Of a stretch of 64,000 bases of DNA, positions 49,002 through 57,998 are shown one piece after another. Numbering within the stretch: the first letter of the stretch is position 1; every line of letters begins with the position of its first letter. A model generated the notes under the pieces. The model did no database searches. It was not told the DNA's origin and worked only from the letters and a program-made list of their open reading frames with translations. The position numbers and the translations under genes were made by a program. This DNA comes from Spirosoma sp. KUDC1026 (lineage in GTDB: Bacteria; Bacteroidota; Bacteroidia; Cytophagales; Spirosomataceae), in contig NZ_CP056032.1 of NCBI RefSeq assembly GCF_013375035.1, forward strand, positions 2,154,001 through 2,218,000, in the 5' to 3' direction.

Positions 49002-51425
49002 CTATTCGGACCGAAGTGATTTAACCGGATTGACTAGTGCCGCCCGGATGCTTTGGAACGCGACCGTCAGTAGCACGATGGTGAATACCGACAGGCCGAC
49101 TGCACCAATAAGCCAGCCCGTCAGTGAGATTCGGTAAGTAAACGTATCGAGCCAGTTTTGGGCGGCATACCAGCCAATAGGCGCGGCAATCACGAAGGCA
49201 GCCAGGACTAGTTTCAGATACGTAACGGTTAGTAATCGACTCACTTCCAGTGTGCTGGCACCCAGTACTTTCCGAAGGCCAATCTCCTTAATGCGTTGTT
49301 CAATCGTTAGGGATACAAGCCCAAATAGTCCGGAAACGGCAATCAGGAGTGCCAGCAACGCGGCATCGGTGATGAGTTCTTTCCAGTCGGCGTCGTCGGC
49401 ATACTCATTCAGGCGGTCGTCTTCCATAAAGTGATAGGAAAATGGCTGAAAGGGAAGCGCCTTCCGGAACAACGTCTCGATGGCGCGCAGCCCGGCCGGT
49501 GTGCGGCCCGCCGTCAGTCGAGCGTATAGCTGATTCATCTGTTCGGGCTTACCGAGCTGCAACACGACCGGCTCCGGTTTGTCGCGCATAGACCGAAACT
49601 GGTAGTCGCGCACCAGCCCCACTACTGTCAGGTCGTGCCGAAGGTTGTTGTCGCCGTCGCGCTGGATAACCTGCCCAACAGCGGGCTGATTGGCCGACAG
49701 GTATTGCCGGGCAAACGTTTCATTGACCAGTACGCTGGATAAACTATCGGCCGGTCGGGCTGCGTTCAGACCCCGGCCCGCCAGAATCGGGATGTTTACC
49801 AGGTTCAGGTACTGGTCGTCGATCCATTCCCGTCCCGCCTTGACGGGTTTGTTTCGGACGTAGTATGTGGCTGACTGATGTCCACCCGACTTTCGGCCCA
49901 CGGCCTCGATACCCGGTTGCTGGCGCAGGGCCTGTTTTAGTAGTTCCCCCTGCTTTTCGCGGCCCCATGGTATATACACCCGGACCCGGTTGGCTCGTTC
50001 GTACCCTACATCGGCGGTTCGTATGTAGTTGAATTGTCCGTGCAATACGGCTGTTCCGATCAGCAGCACGATGGCGATCACGAACTGTGTCACCAGCAGT
50101 GATTTTCCCAGTTGATTACGCCCTGCCAACCGTAGCCGTCCGTAAAGAATCTGCGTGGGGTTGAACCCTGAGAGAACCAACGCCGGATAAAAACCTGCCA
50201 GTAGGGTAACCAGCACGAGCAATCCGGCAAACAACCCCAACGTAGAAAAATTAAGCAGGAAACCAGGCTGTAACGCCTTGTTGGCAAGGGCTGAAAACTG
50301 CGGAAGCAGCGCAGTGACCACCAGCACGGCCAGCACGAAAGCCAGGAGCGTAAGCAGAAACGTTTCACCCAAAAACTGCCCGATCAGTTGCCGACGGGTG
50401 CTGCCCGTTGCTTTCCGAATCCCGATTTCTTTGGCCCGACGCAGTGTGCGGGCCAGCGTTAGATTTACGAAGTTGATACAGGCCAGCAGCAGAATCAATA
50501 CGGCAATACCGCCCAGTAAGTACGAATACACCGACGAGGAGCCGCGCGTCAGGCCGTTGCTGAGGTCGTACCGATCGTCGAGGTGCATGGCCGTGTAGGG
50601 TTGCAGGTGATAGGCAATGCTGAACCGACCATTTTCCTGCTGCGCCTGCGCGAGCTGCTGACCAGCGTACCTGGTAACAACCGATGGCAATTTTCGCTCG
50701 ACGGCCATTGGATCAGCCACTGCGCCCGTGCGGTCGGAACGTAGCCGCAGAAACGTATTCAGAAAGCCTTCTGCCCAGTTGTTGTCGCTCCAGTGTTTGC
50801 GGTCGGGGGGGAGCGCAGCCACCAACGGGCGCAGGGCATCGAATTGAATGCTCGAATTCATGGGTGGAGTTTTGACAACCCCCGTAATGCGGTAGTTTTC
50901 AAAACTGCCGCCCGCATCAATTGGTAAAAGCCGATTCAGTACGTCGGTGGTGCCAAAATACTTCCGGGCTACGTCGTCCGTGACGACTACGTTTCCCGGT
51001 TCGCTCAATAAGGTACGGGCGTCACCGGCCAGTAACTCGAAACTGAATAGCCTGAAAAATGACGTATCTACGTACATAACCTGCTGGTAAATGCTCTCGT
51101 CTTTCTTGCGAAACAGCATCTCGTACCCCTGTACTCGACAGAAATCGGCCACTTCGGGCAGGGCAGCCGCGAAAGCAGGGCCTTCGGGAACGCCGGTCGA
51201 GCCAGACGTAATCTCGTTGCCATCGGCCGTTGTTGTATTCAGCACCACCCGGTATAGTTGATCCCCCTGCGTTTGGAACCGATCATACGAAACCTCATCC
51301 TGGATAAACAGCAGGATAAACACAACCGCAGCCAGACCGGCACTCAGCCCAGCGATATTAATGGTGCTTAGCACCCGATTGCGAAGCAGATTTCGCCAGG
51401 CGATCTTAAGATAGTTTCGGAACAT
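49002..51425 (-). CDS. ABC transporter permease, MacB/FtsX type
   Basis: 807 residues, M-F-R-N-Y-L-K-I-A-W-R-N-L-L start. Two MacB_PCD-FtsX halves with coupling motifs R-A-K-E-I-G-I-R-K-A-T-G and E-Q-R-I-K-E-I-G-L-R-K-V-L-G-A-S. It is the third and last gene of a tandem permease operon (12-bp gaps) read from the sigma-54-like promoter at 56306. It departs from its sisters in the second motif (I-K-E, G-L-R) and in the L-L-T-V-T-Y-L-K-L-V segment. That suggests it diverged early within the array. Ends S-L-R-S-E. No ATPase lies in the operon. Confidence 0.92.
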   Translation of the reverse strand: MFRNYLKIAWRNLLRNRVLSTINIAGLSAGLAAVVFILLFIQDEVSYDRFQTQGDQLYRVVLNTTTADGNEITSGSTGVPEGPAFAAALPEVADFCRVQGYEMLFRKKDESIYQQVMYVDTSFFRLFSFELLAGDARTLLSEPGNVVVTDDVARKYFGTTDVLNRLLPIDAGGSFENYRITGVVKTPPMNSSIQFDALRPLVAALPPDRKHWSDNNWAEGFLNTFLRLRSDRTGAVADPMAVERKLPSVVTRYAGQQLAQAQQENGRFSIAYHLQPYTAMHLDDRYDLSNGLTRGSSSVYSYLLGGIAVLILLLACINFVNLTLARTLRRAKEIGIRKATGSTRRQLIGQFLGETFLLTLLAFVLAVLVVTALLPQFSALANKALQPGFLLNFSTLGLFAGLLVLVTLLAGFYPALVLSGFNPTQILYGRLRLAGRNQLGKSLLVTQFVIAIVLLIGTAVLHGQFNYIRTADVGYERANRVRVYIPWGREKQGELLKQALRQQPGIEAVGRKSGGHQSATYYVRNKPVKAGREWIDDQYLNLVNIPILAGRGLNAARPADSLSSVLVNETFARQYLSANQPAVGQVIQRDGDNNLRHDLTVVGLVRDYQFRSMRDKPEPVVLQLGKPEQMNQLYARLTAGRTPAGLRAIETLFRKALPFQPFSYHFMEDDRLNEYADDADWKELITDAALLALLIAVSGLFGLVSLTIEQRIKEIGLRKVLGASTLEVSRLLTVTYLKLVLAAFVIAAPIGWYAAQNWLDTFTYRISLTGWLIGAVGLSVFTIVLLTVAFQSIRAALVNPVKSLRSE

Positions 51426-51437
51426 GATCGTCGAGGT

Positions 51438-53861
51438 TTATTCACTCCGCAAACTTTTCACCGGATTGATCAGCGCGGCTTTTATGCTCTGGAACGAGAC
51501 CGTCAGCAACGTAATGACCAGCGTACCCAGGGCTGCCCCCGCAAAAATCCACCACGATAGTTCGGTATGGTAGTTATAGCCGTTCAGCCAGTTGCTCAGG
51601 TAATAGTAAGCGACAGGTATCGCAATCAGGCAGGCGATGGTTACCAGTACAATGAAATCTTTCGAGAGCAGAGCCCACAGATTCAGTACGCTGGCCCCGA
51701 GTACTTTCCGAACCCCGATTTCTTTGGTGCGCTGCTCGGCGGTGAACGAGGCCAGGCCGAACAAACCCAGGCAGGAGATGAAAATGGCCAGGACTGCGAA
51801 GCCACCCGCCAGCGTGCCGATGCGCTCTTCCGACGCAAACTTTTTACCGAATTCCTGATCGGCAAACTGGTACACGAACGGAGCCGACGGTACATGTTTC
51901 TTGAACGTGGCTTCAACAACCGCCATCGACTCGCTGACGCTTCTAGCTGGGTTGAGTTTGAGCACGATCCAGTTGGCGTTCTCGTAATCCATGAAGTAGA
52001 TTGCCTGTTTCACCGGTTCGTAGGGCGACTCGGCCAGTACGTCTTTGACCACGCCAATAATGGTGAAGTTTTTAGTCTTGGGCGCGCTTGTCTGCCCCCA
52101 CCTGACGACCGTGCCGATAGGGTGCTTGAGACCCATGAACTTAACGGCGGCTTCGTTGATAATAATGGCAGAGGAATCAGTGGTAAACGCCCGCGAAAAG
52201 TCACGACCTTCCCTGAATTGCCAGCCTACCGTTCTGCCGAAATCATGTGTGACAAAAATTTTCGAGAAATCTGCATCGAGTGAAGGGTCTTTGTCCGGCC
52301 AGCTAAAGTCGCTATCATTCGACCAGACCCCCGTCAGCGGACTCGACGATTCGGCCATATCCTGAATGACGTCCGCGTTGGTCAGTTCAGTTTTTAGCAG
52401 GTCGTATTTGCCATAGAAAGCAGGTGACAGCATCTCCATCATGACCACGCCGTTACTGTCGTAGCCGAGCGGTCGGTTTTTGGTGTGCTGAACCTGCCGG
52501 TACACAATGATGGTACCGATAATCAGTGTCAGGGAAACCGTAAACTGAATCACGACCAGTACCTGACGTGGCGCAGCCGCCAGACCGCCCACCCGGAACC
52601 GCCATGACGAACCCTGCCCCTTCAGGACTTTGATGGGCTGGAACGACGACAGATAAAAAGCGGGATAGCTGCCCGCCAGCAGCCCGGTGATACCCACAAA
52701 GCCCAGACTGACCAGCCAGAACGGGGCTTCAGACCAGGGGAACGTGATGCGTTTGTCGGCTACCGTGTTGAACCAGGGCAGCAAGACCAGGGTCAGTAAA
52801 ACGGCTACTACAAACGCCAGCCCGACGACCAGAAACGACTCACTGAAAAACTGGTTCACCAGCTGACTGCGCACCGACCCGACGGCTTTGCGAATGCCGA
52901 CTTCTTTGGCGCGTTTTTCAGAGCGGGCCGTGCTCAGGTTCATGAAATTGATGCAGGCCAGCAGCAGTACGAAAATACCAACCAGCCCAAACAGCCGGAC
53001 GTACTGGATGTAGCCGCCCGTCTGTACGCCTTCTTTCCAGGACGAGTACAGTCGCCAGTCGCTCATCGGGTGGAGAAACAGCGTCGAGTTGTATTTCCGG
53101 TCGTCGGCCGGGACTTTGTTAAGCTTGGCGTTTTTAATCTGCGCGCTTACCGTCTGCATGTCGGCATTGTCGGTAAGCTGAACATAGAGTTGAAACGCAT
53201 TAAAGCCCCATTCGTGGTTGTCTAGTGGCCGCTTCACCCAGGGATATATGCTGACGAACAGGTTCCAGGGAGCAATGAAAGTAAGGTCCCGAAACTCCGT
53301 ACTGAAGGGCAGGTCTTCGTAAACACCTGTCACGGTCACATCGGCTTTTCCTTCAATGTTGATGAGTTTGCCTATTGGGTCGGCATCGCCGAAAAGCGCC
53401 CGCGCCGTCGACGCCGACAGCAGGACCGAGTTCAATTCCCGTAGTCCCTGTCGAGTGCCTTTCAGCATGTGTAGCGACAGGATTTCGGGCATATCAGCTC
53501 CCATGTAGTTGCCCGACCGCGCGAGGTGCTTATCGCCGTACGATAGCACTCGGTCGCCGGGCGAAGTGGTCATGGCCAGATGCTTGGAATGACCGCCGTA
53601 GTTGGTCCGCAGTTCTGCCTCCAGCGGAGCCGGAATAGACTCTTGCGTACCGATGTGCCCGTTGAATAGCTGCTGCTGCATGACCTGAGCAATGCGGTCG
53701 TAGTTGGCGAATGACTTGTTGAACGAGAGTTCGTCCCAGCCCCACAAACCAATCAACATGGCCACAGCCATCCCGACGGCCAAGCCACCGATGTTGATGA
53801 ATGAATAGACCCGGTTTTTAGCCAGATTGCGCCAGGCGATTTTGAGATAGTTGCGGAGCAT
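51438..53861 (-). CDS. ABC transporter permease, MacB/FtsX type
   Basis: 807 residues, M-L-R-N-Y-L-K-I-A-W-R-N-L-A-K start. N-terminal helix at about 20-42, periplasmic domain, three helices at about 290-420, a short helix at about 440, second periplasmic domain, three C-terminal helices. Motifs are R-A-K-E-V-G-I-R-K-A-V-G-S and E-Q-R-T-K-E-I-G-V-R-K-V-L-G-A-S, and it ends S-L-R-S-E. It is the middle gene of the three-permease operon, 12 bp from each neighbour. The periplasmic domains are the parts that vary most between the paralogues, so ligand or partner specificity probably resides there (inference). Confidence 0.92.
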   Translation of the reverse strand: MLRNYLKIAWRNLAKNRVYSFINIGGLAVGMAVAMLIGLWGWDELSFNKSFANYDRIAQVMQQQLFNGHIGTQESIPAPLEAELRTNYGGHSKHLAMTTSPGDRVLSYGDKHLARSGNYMGADMPEILSLHMLKGTRQGLRELNSVLLSASTARALFGDADPIGKLINIEGKADVTVTGVYEDLPFSTEFRDLTFIAPWNLFVSIYPWVKRPLDNHEWGFNAFQLYVQLTDNADMQTVSAQIKNAKLNKVPADDRKYNSTLFLHPMSDWRLYSSWKEGVQTGGYIQYVRLFGLVGIFVLLLACINFMNLSTARSEKRAKEVGIRKAVGSVRSQLVNQFFSESFLVVGLAFVVAVLLTLVLLPWFNTVADKRITFPWSEAPFWLVSLGFVGITGLLAGSYPAFYLSSFQPIKVLKGQGSSWRFRVGGLAAAPRQVLVVIQFTVSLTLIIGTIIVYRQVQHTKNRPLGYDSNGVVMMEMLSPAFYGKYDLLKTELTNADVIQDMAESSSPLTGVWSNDSDFSWPDKDPSLDADFSKIFVTHDFGRTVGWQFREGRDFSRAFTTDSSAIIINEAAVKFMGLKHPIGTVVRWGQTSAPKTKNFTIIGVVKDVLAESPYEPVKQAIYFMDYENANWIVLKLNPARSVSESMAVVEATFKKHVPSAPFVYQFADQEFGKKFASEERIGTLAGGFAVLAIFISCLGLFGLASFTAEQRTKEIGVRKVLGASVLNLWALLSKDFIVLVTIACLIAIPVAYYYLSNWLNGYNYHTELSWWIFAGAALGTLVITLLTVSFQSIKAALINPVKSLRSE

Positions 53862-53873
53862 AATAGTGATGGT

Positions 53874-56255
53874 TTACTCGGATCGTAGTGATTCAACCGG
53901 ATTGACCAGGGCCGCCCGGATGCTTTGGAGACTCACCGTGAGTAAGGCGATACCCGTAGCTAGCAGACCGGCCAGTAGGAACAGCCACCAGCTCAGTTCA
54001 ATTTTGTAGGCAAAATTCTGTAGCCATTGGTGCATGGCGTACCAGGCAATAGGCGATGCGATTATGACAGCGATCAGGACCAGCTTGAGGAAATCGCGGG
54101 AAAGCAGAGCGACAATACTGGCGACGGATGCGCCCAGCACTTTTCGCACGCCAATCTCTTTTGTGCGCTGTTCGGCTGCGAATGCGACCAGCCCGAACAG
54201 ACCCAGACAGGCAATAAAGACAGCCAGTATCGTAAACGTTAGTAGCACGTTGCCCTGCTTCTGCTCCGCCTGATACTGCTTCGAGAAATTTTCGTCCAGA
54301 AAGTGAAAATCTAGCGTAGCCGTGGGGGAGAACGTTCGGTAAACGGTCTGGATGTGGGCCAGGGCTGCCGCTACGTTGCCTGCGCGAATGCGAACGTACA
54401 GATTGTCTTTGTCTGGCGCCGTGGGCATTTGCAGCACCAGCGGTTCGACTTTGTGTTGAAGTGAATAGGTGTGGAAATCCTTGACTACGCCAATGATGCG
54501 GGCTTCGGCGGTGTGATTGGCCTGATCGATAAAATAACGTACCCGCTTGCCAACCGGCCGGGGGCCAAGCTGTCGGGCCAGCGTCTGATTGATCAGCACG
54601 GCATTCGACGCATCGCTTTTAAAAGACTCGGAAAAGTTACGGCCGCTTTCCAGACCGATCTCCAGCGTAGTCAGGTAGTCCGGGTCGACGAGGAATTTCT
54701 GAACCATCTGCGCATTGGCCCCAAACGCGTCCTGTTGCTCGAAAAACATACCTGAACCGCCGATGTTGTTGTTGCCGATCGGATTGCTGGCCGCAGCTGC
54801 GCTTTCGATCAGTGGACTCCGGAGCAGTGATTCCTTAAGCGCGTCGACGCGTTGCCGGACGGTTTCGTCGTCGATGTGAAAGGTAAGCACCTGTTCTTTA
54901 TTGAACCCTAAATCCGCCTGGCTGACAAACTGCATCTGTCGGTATACAACGCCTGAGCAGGCAATCAGCGCCACTGTGGTGACGAACTGAAAAACGACCA
55001 GCGCCTGCCGGAGCCTAACCGGCTGCTGATGGGTGCTCTGTTGGCCACGCAAAGCCGGTACGGGTCGAAAACCTGACATACGCAGGGCTGGATACAAACC
55101 GCTCAGTGTGCCAATCAGCACCGAGAACAGTACAACCGTTAGCAGAATGTCAGCCCAGCTGCCCAGCGACAAGCTCTTGTCGGCGAGCTGGTTGAAGTAC
55201 GGCAATGCCATAACGACCAGACTAGCACTAACCAGGCCCGCCAGTAATGTCATGAGCAATGATTCGGTCAGAAATTGACCAATCAGTTGCCGACGAAAGG
55301 ATCCGACTGCTTTTCGAACCCCGACTTCGCGGGTCCGTTTGAGAGCGCGGACTGTGTTCAGGTTGACGTAGTTGATGCAGGCAATCAGTAGAATCAGCGC
55401 GGCTACAGCGGCAAAAATGGAAACTGTACGGGCGTTGCCGTTCGGGCTGATTTCGTAGTCCAGATGCGAATGCAGGTGAATCGACGTCAGGGGTTGTAGT
55501 TCCAGCCGATACGTTACGTCGCCCATTTCCTTTTTCAGGTATTTTGGAAAAAAACCGGTCAGTTTTGCCGACCGGCTTTCGGGTTCACTGCCCTTTGCCA
55601 GCAACAGGTACGTGTATAGTTCAGCCTGCTGCCAGCCACTGGTATAATTGTCGGGGAAGGAACGTAAGGCGCCGAATTGCAGGTGCGAGTTAGTCGGTAC
55701 ATCCTCGATAACGCCCGTCACCGTATTCGGAAAATGATTGCTGAACTCGATGACTTTACCGACTGCGTTGCCAGCACTGCCAAACAGTTTTTCGGCGACG
55801 CTTTTCGTCAGTACGATGCTCTGCGGTCTACGAAGAGCCGTACGCGGGTCGCCATATAGAAAGGGAAAGGTGAACACCTCAAACACCGTCGGGTCGGTGA
55901 AGTAAATGGCGGGGACGTCCAGTTTTTTGTCGCCAGCTGTTATCAATCCACCGCCCTCCTGGTTAAAGCGGACCGTCTTTTCCACGTCCGGGTAGTCTTG
56001 CTTCAAGGCTTCCGCGAAGGGGGCCGGTGTGGCCGCGATGTGCAGATCCCCGCCCTGCCACTGTGCGTGCTGTACGACCCGGACAATGCGGTCGGCGTTG
56101 GTGTGAAAGCGGTCGTAGCTTTGCTCGTTGACCACGTATAAAACCATGAGCCAGACAGCAGCCATGCCGACCCCCAGCCCGACTATGTTGAGACCGCTGA
56201 ACAGCTTGTTTTTCCAGAAGGTCCGAAGTGCGATTTTGACGTGATTACGCAGCAT
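53874..56255 (-). CDS. ABC transporter permease, MacB/FtsX type
   Basis: 793 residues, M-L-R-N-H-V-K-I-A-L-R start. Motifs are R-T-R-E-V-G-V-R-K-A-V-G-S and E-Q-R-T-K-E-I-G-V-R-K-V-L-G-A-S, with L-L-S-R-D-F-L-K-L-V and a final N-P-V-E-S-L-R-S-E. It is the first gene of the three-permease operon. ATG 56255 is 65 bp from the sigma-54-like -24 element, as in the other units. The nearest gene upstream is the LytTR regulator, 200 bp away on the same strand. The promoter and operator lie between, so the regulator is probably not co-transcribed with the permeases. Confidence 0.92.
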   Translation of the reverse strand: MLRNHVKIALRTFWKNKLFSGLNIVGLGVGMAAVWLMVLYVVNEQSYDRFHTNADRIVRVVQHAQWQGGDLHIAATPAPFAEALKQDYPDVEKTVRFNQEGGGLITAGDKKLDVPAIYFTDPTVFEVFTFPFLYGDPRTALRRPQSIVLTKSVAEKLFGSAGNAVGKVIEFSNHFPNTVTGVIEDVPTNSHLQFGALRSFPDNYTSGWQQAELYTYLLLAKGSEPESRSAKLTGFFPKYLKKEMGDVTYRLELQPLTSIHLHSHLDYEISPNGNARTVSIFAAVAALILLIACINYVNLNTVRALKRTREVGVRKAVGSFRRQLIGQFLTESLLMTLLAGLVSASLVVMALPYFNQLADKSLSLGSWADILLTVVLFSVLIGTLSGLYPALRMSGFRPVPALRGQQSTHQQPVRLRQALVVFQFVTTVALIACSGVVYRQMQFVSQADLGFNKEQVLTFHIDDETVRQRVDALKESLLRSPLIESAAAASNPIGNNNIGGSGMFFEQQDAFGANAQMVQKFLVDPDYLTTLEIGLESGRNFSESFKSDASNAVLINQTLARQLGPRPVGKRVRYFIDQANHTAEARIIGVVKDFHTYSLQHKVEPLVLQMPTAPDKDNLYVRIRAGNVAAALAHIQTVYRTFSPTATLDFHFLDENFSKQYQAEQKQGNVLLTFTILAVFIACLGLFGLVAFAAEQRTKEIGVRKVLGASVASIVALLSRDFLKLVLIAVIIASPIAWYAMHQWLQNFAYKIELSWWLFLLAGLLATGIALLTVSLQSIRAALVNPVESLRSE

Positions 56256-56305
56256 GATCGGTCAGGTTATAGCGATAAACGAAGGGAACACCAAGCCGAA
56301 CTGTC

Positions 56306-56320
56306 CCAAACGACATACCA
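56306..56320 (-). promoter_or_regulatory. sigma-54-like promoter of the three-permease operon
   Basis: TGGTATGTCGTTTGG on the minus strand: GG at -24, TTGG at the -12 position. Outer edge 65 bp from ATG 56255. It is the weakest of the three in sequence but exact in position. Confidence 0.6.
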
Positions 56321-56373
56321 ATTACGTAACTTGCTGACAAACAGTAGGTAATATTGCGATAGGTCTGCTCAAT

Positions 56374-56408
56374 GTCCGTAAACGGACGGCTTACGTTCGC
56401 TTACGGAC
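56374..56408 (-). promoter_or_regulatory. tandem palindromic operator (enhancer-like), copy 3
   Basis: GTCCGTAAACGGAC (perfect), a 7-bp spacer, then GTTCGCTTACGGAC (one mismatch); 21 bp centre to centre and 53 bp upstream of the -24 element. The N4 cores differ from copies 1 and 2 while the GTCCG/CGGAC arms are kept, the pattern of a binding site. Confidence 0.78.
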
Positions 56409-56455
56409 AGAACAAATAGGCCAAAAACAGCTGATTGATAGAGCCTTTAGCTGGC

Positions 56456-57148
56456 TTAGGGTAGGTTCAGACTAGCTCGGATGTCGGCCACGGTACGTTC
56501 GTACGACGCACCAATGGGAATTGCTCCACCAGCTACGGTAATCTCCTGCCGGGCTATCTTTTCGATTTTACGAATGGCAATGGCGTATGATCGATGCACC
56601 CGAACGAACAGACCAGGTGGTAGCAACTGCAACGCATCGGTCATTGTCTGCCGGCTGAGCAAGCGACGGGTTGGCAGCACAAACGACAGGTAGTTGCCGT
56701 CGGCTTCGAGGTACAGAATATCATCGACGCGGACCTTCTCTTCTTCGTAACCCGTTTTGACGAAAATAAACGGATCTTCCTCCGAACGTAGTGTATGAAT
56801 GTCGAGCGCCTTCATACAGGCTTTGAGAAAACGAGCCAGCGAAAACGGCTTCAAGAGGTAATCAACCGCATCGAGCTCGAACCCCTGAACGGCATAATCG
56901 GAGTAGGCCGTCGTGAAAATCACCATCGGATTGCGGGGCAGACACTTCACTACGTCGACACCCGAAATATCCGGCATTTTAATGTCCAGAAAAATCAGGT
57001 CGGCACGATGCGTCTGCAGGTACGTAATGGCTTCGAACGCGTCGGTAAATGTAGCCTCCAGGTGCAGGAAAGACACCTTGGCGGCATGTAGCCGAATTAC
57101 GTCCAGCGCCTGCGGTTCGTCATCAATAGCAATAGCGGTCAAGGGCAT
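56456..57148 (-). CDS. LytTR family response regulator
   Basis: 230 residues. Receiver domain: acidic pair in A-I-D-D-E-P-Q, phospho-acceptor Asp in I-F-L-D-I-K-M-P-D-I-S-G, Thr in I-F-T-T-A-Y, Lys in Y-L-L-K-P-F. LytTR DNA-binding domain from about residue 130 (F-I-F-V-K-T-G, I-L-Y-L-E-A-D-G-N-Y, F-V-R-V-H-R-S-Y-A-I). Known: LytTR regulators bind direct repeats with about 21-bp spacing and pair with LytS-type kinases. Such a kinase lies at 57999-59564. The palindromic GTCCG sites at the permeases are not typical LytTR targets. The small secreted gene 6 bp upstream is likely co-transcribed. Confidence 0.93.
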   Translation of the reverse strand: MPLTAIAIDDEPQALDVIRLHAAKVSFLHLEATFTDAFEAITYLQTHRADLIFLDIKMPDISGVDVVKCLPRNPMVIFTTAYSDYAVQGFELDAVDYLLKPFSLARFLKACMKALDIHTLRSEEDPFIFVKTGYEEEKVRVDDILYLEADGNYLSFVLPTRRLLSRQTMTDALQLLPPGLFVRVHRSYAIAIRKIEKIARQEITVAGGAIPIGASYERTVADIRASLNLP

Positions 57149-57154
57149 GAGCGA

Positions 57155-57385
57155 TTACTTTTGGTTCGTCCAGCGGTCCTCCTCGAAGGAGAGCAAACCG
57201 GAAATGGTACCGTCGGCGGCAATCTCAACGGTACATGATGCGTCATTCGTCTGTAGCAAAAAACGTAGCCGTGGCGGCTCATTGACGGTCGATACCGGAC
57301 TGGCTGACATGAAGCTTGATGCCATCTGAGCCACTACAACAGGAACCAGCCACAGTAAGAGCAGGGGAAGATAAAAGCATTTCAT
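57155..57385 (-). CDS. small secreted protein of unknown function
   Basis: 76 residues with a signal peptide (Y-L-P-L-L-L-L-W-L-V-P-V-V-V-A-Q). The mature part has R-L-R-F-L-L-Q-T-N-D-A-S-C-T-V-E-I-A-A-D-G and a charged end E-E-D-R-W-T-N-Q-K. One Cys only. No family recognised. It lies 6 bp upstream of the LytTR regulator and may be the first gene of its unit. Confidence 0.6.
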   Translation of the reverse strand: MKCFYLPLLLLWLVPVVVAQMASSFMSASPVSTVNEPPRLRFLLQTNDASCTVEIAADGTISGLLSFEEDRWTNQK

Positions 57386-57459
57386 GGAAAAGAAAATTTA
57401 AGTGGATCGTATGAATTTTGGGTGTTGTGGTCATCGCTTGTTAAACCGACGATTTTCCG

Positions 57460-57978
57460 ATGAGAGCAGCCCGCCAGCGATACAAACTTCATCAGGTAGA
57501 TATGGCTCCATTTGTTAGCGTAGCTATGCTGTTGATTACGTTTTTTATCTGGATGAAGCAGCTAGAGCGGCATAAAGTCGTATCTGTCTACAGGAGCCCT
57601 ATTGGGAAAGCGGAGTACTATCTGCCGCTCACGGGTATCCTGTTTTTGTTAGAGAATAATAGAATTGGGTACCTTTTGTACGGAGCTGACAGTGCAGCTA
57701 GCTACGTCGAAATCGATTATTCTACCAACGGGCTACAACGTACGTTACGTCGTACCGCTTTGCTGACAAATCCTATTCTGGCGATCAAGCCGACCAGTCA
57801 ATCGATTATTAAAAATCTGGTGGACGTCATTGATGCGTTAGCTGTAAACGGGCAGATCGATTATATGCTAGCGGACCAACTGTCTGGTGAGGAACAGGAT
57901 TTACTGACAACGTATCGGCAGTATCAACAGAGGTATCCGCAGCGGCCTGTCGTTATGAAAATCTCTGACCACCGATGA
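57460..57978 (+). CDS. ExbD/TolR-like protein lacking the transmembrane Asp
   Basis: 172 residues. N-terminal charged stretch (R-A-A-R-Q-R-Y-K-L-H-Q-V-D-M-A-P), then one membrane helix F-V-S-V-A-M-L-L-I-T-F-F-I-W. A periplasmic domain follows, resembling standalone Bacteroidota ExbD proteins (V-V-S-V-Y-R-S-P, L-L-T-T-Y-R-Q-Y-Q-Q-R-Y). Known: ExbD normally has an essential Asp at the start of this helix (M-x-P-F/M-V/I-D), part of the proton path with ExbB. Here that place reads F-V-S-V. No exbB or tonB is nearby. It may be a non-conducting relative with a structural or regulatory role. It sits alone on the plus strand between the response regulator unit and the kinase. Confidence 0.65.
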   Translation: MRAARQRYKLHQVDMAPFVSVAMLLITFFIWMKQLERHKVVSVYRSPIGKAEYYLPLTGILFLLENNRIGYLLYGADSAASYVEIDYSTNGLQRTLRRTALLTNPILAIKPTSQSIIKNLVDVIDALAVNGQIDYMLADQLSGEEQDLLTTYRQYQQRYPQRPVVMKISDHR

Positions 57979-57998
57979 TTGCTCCCGGAATCCTGTGC

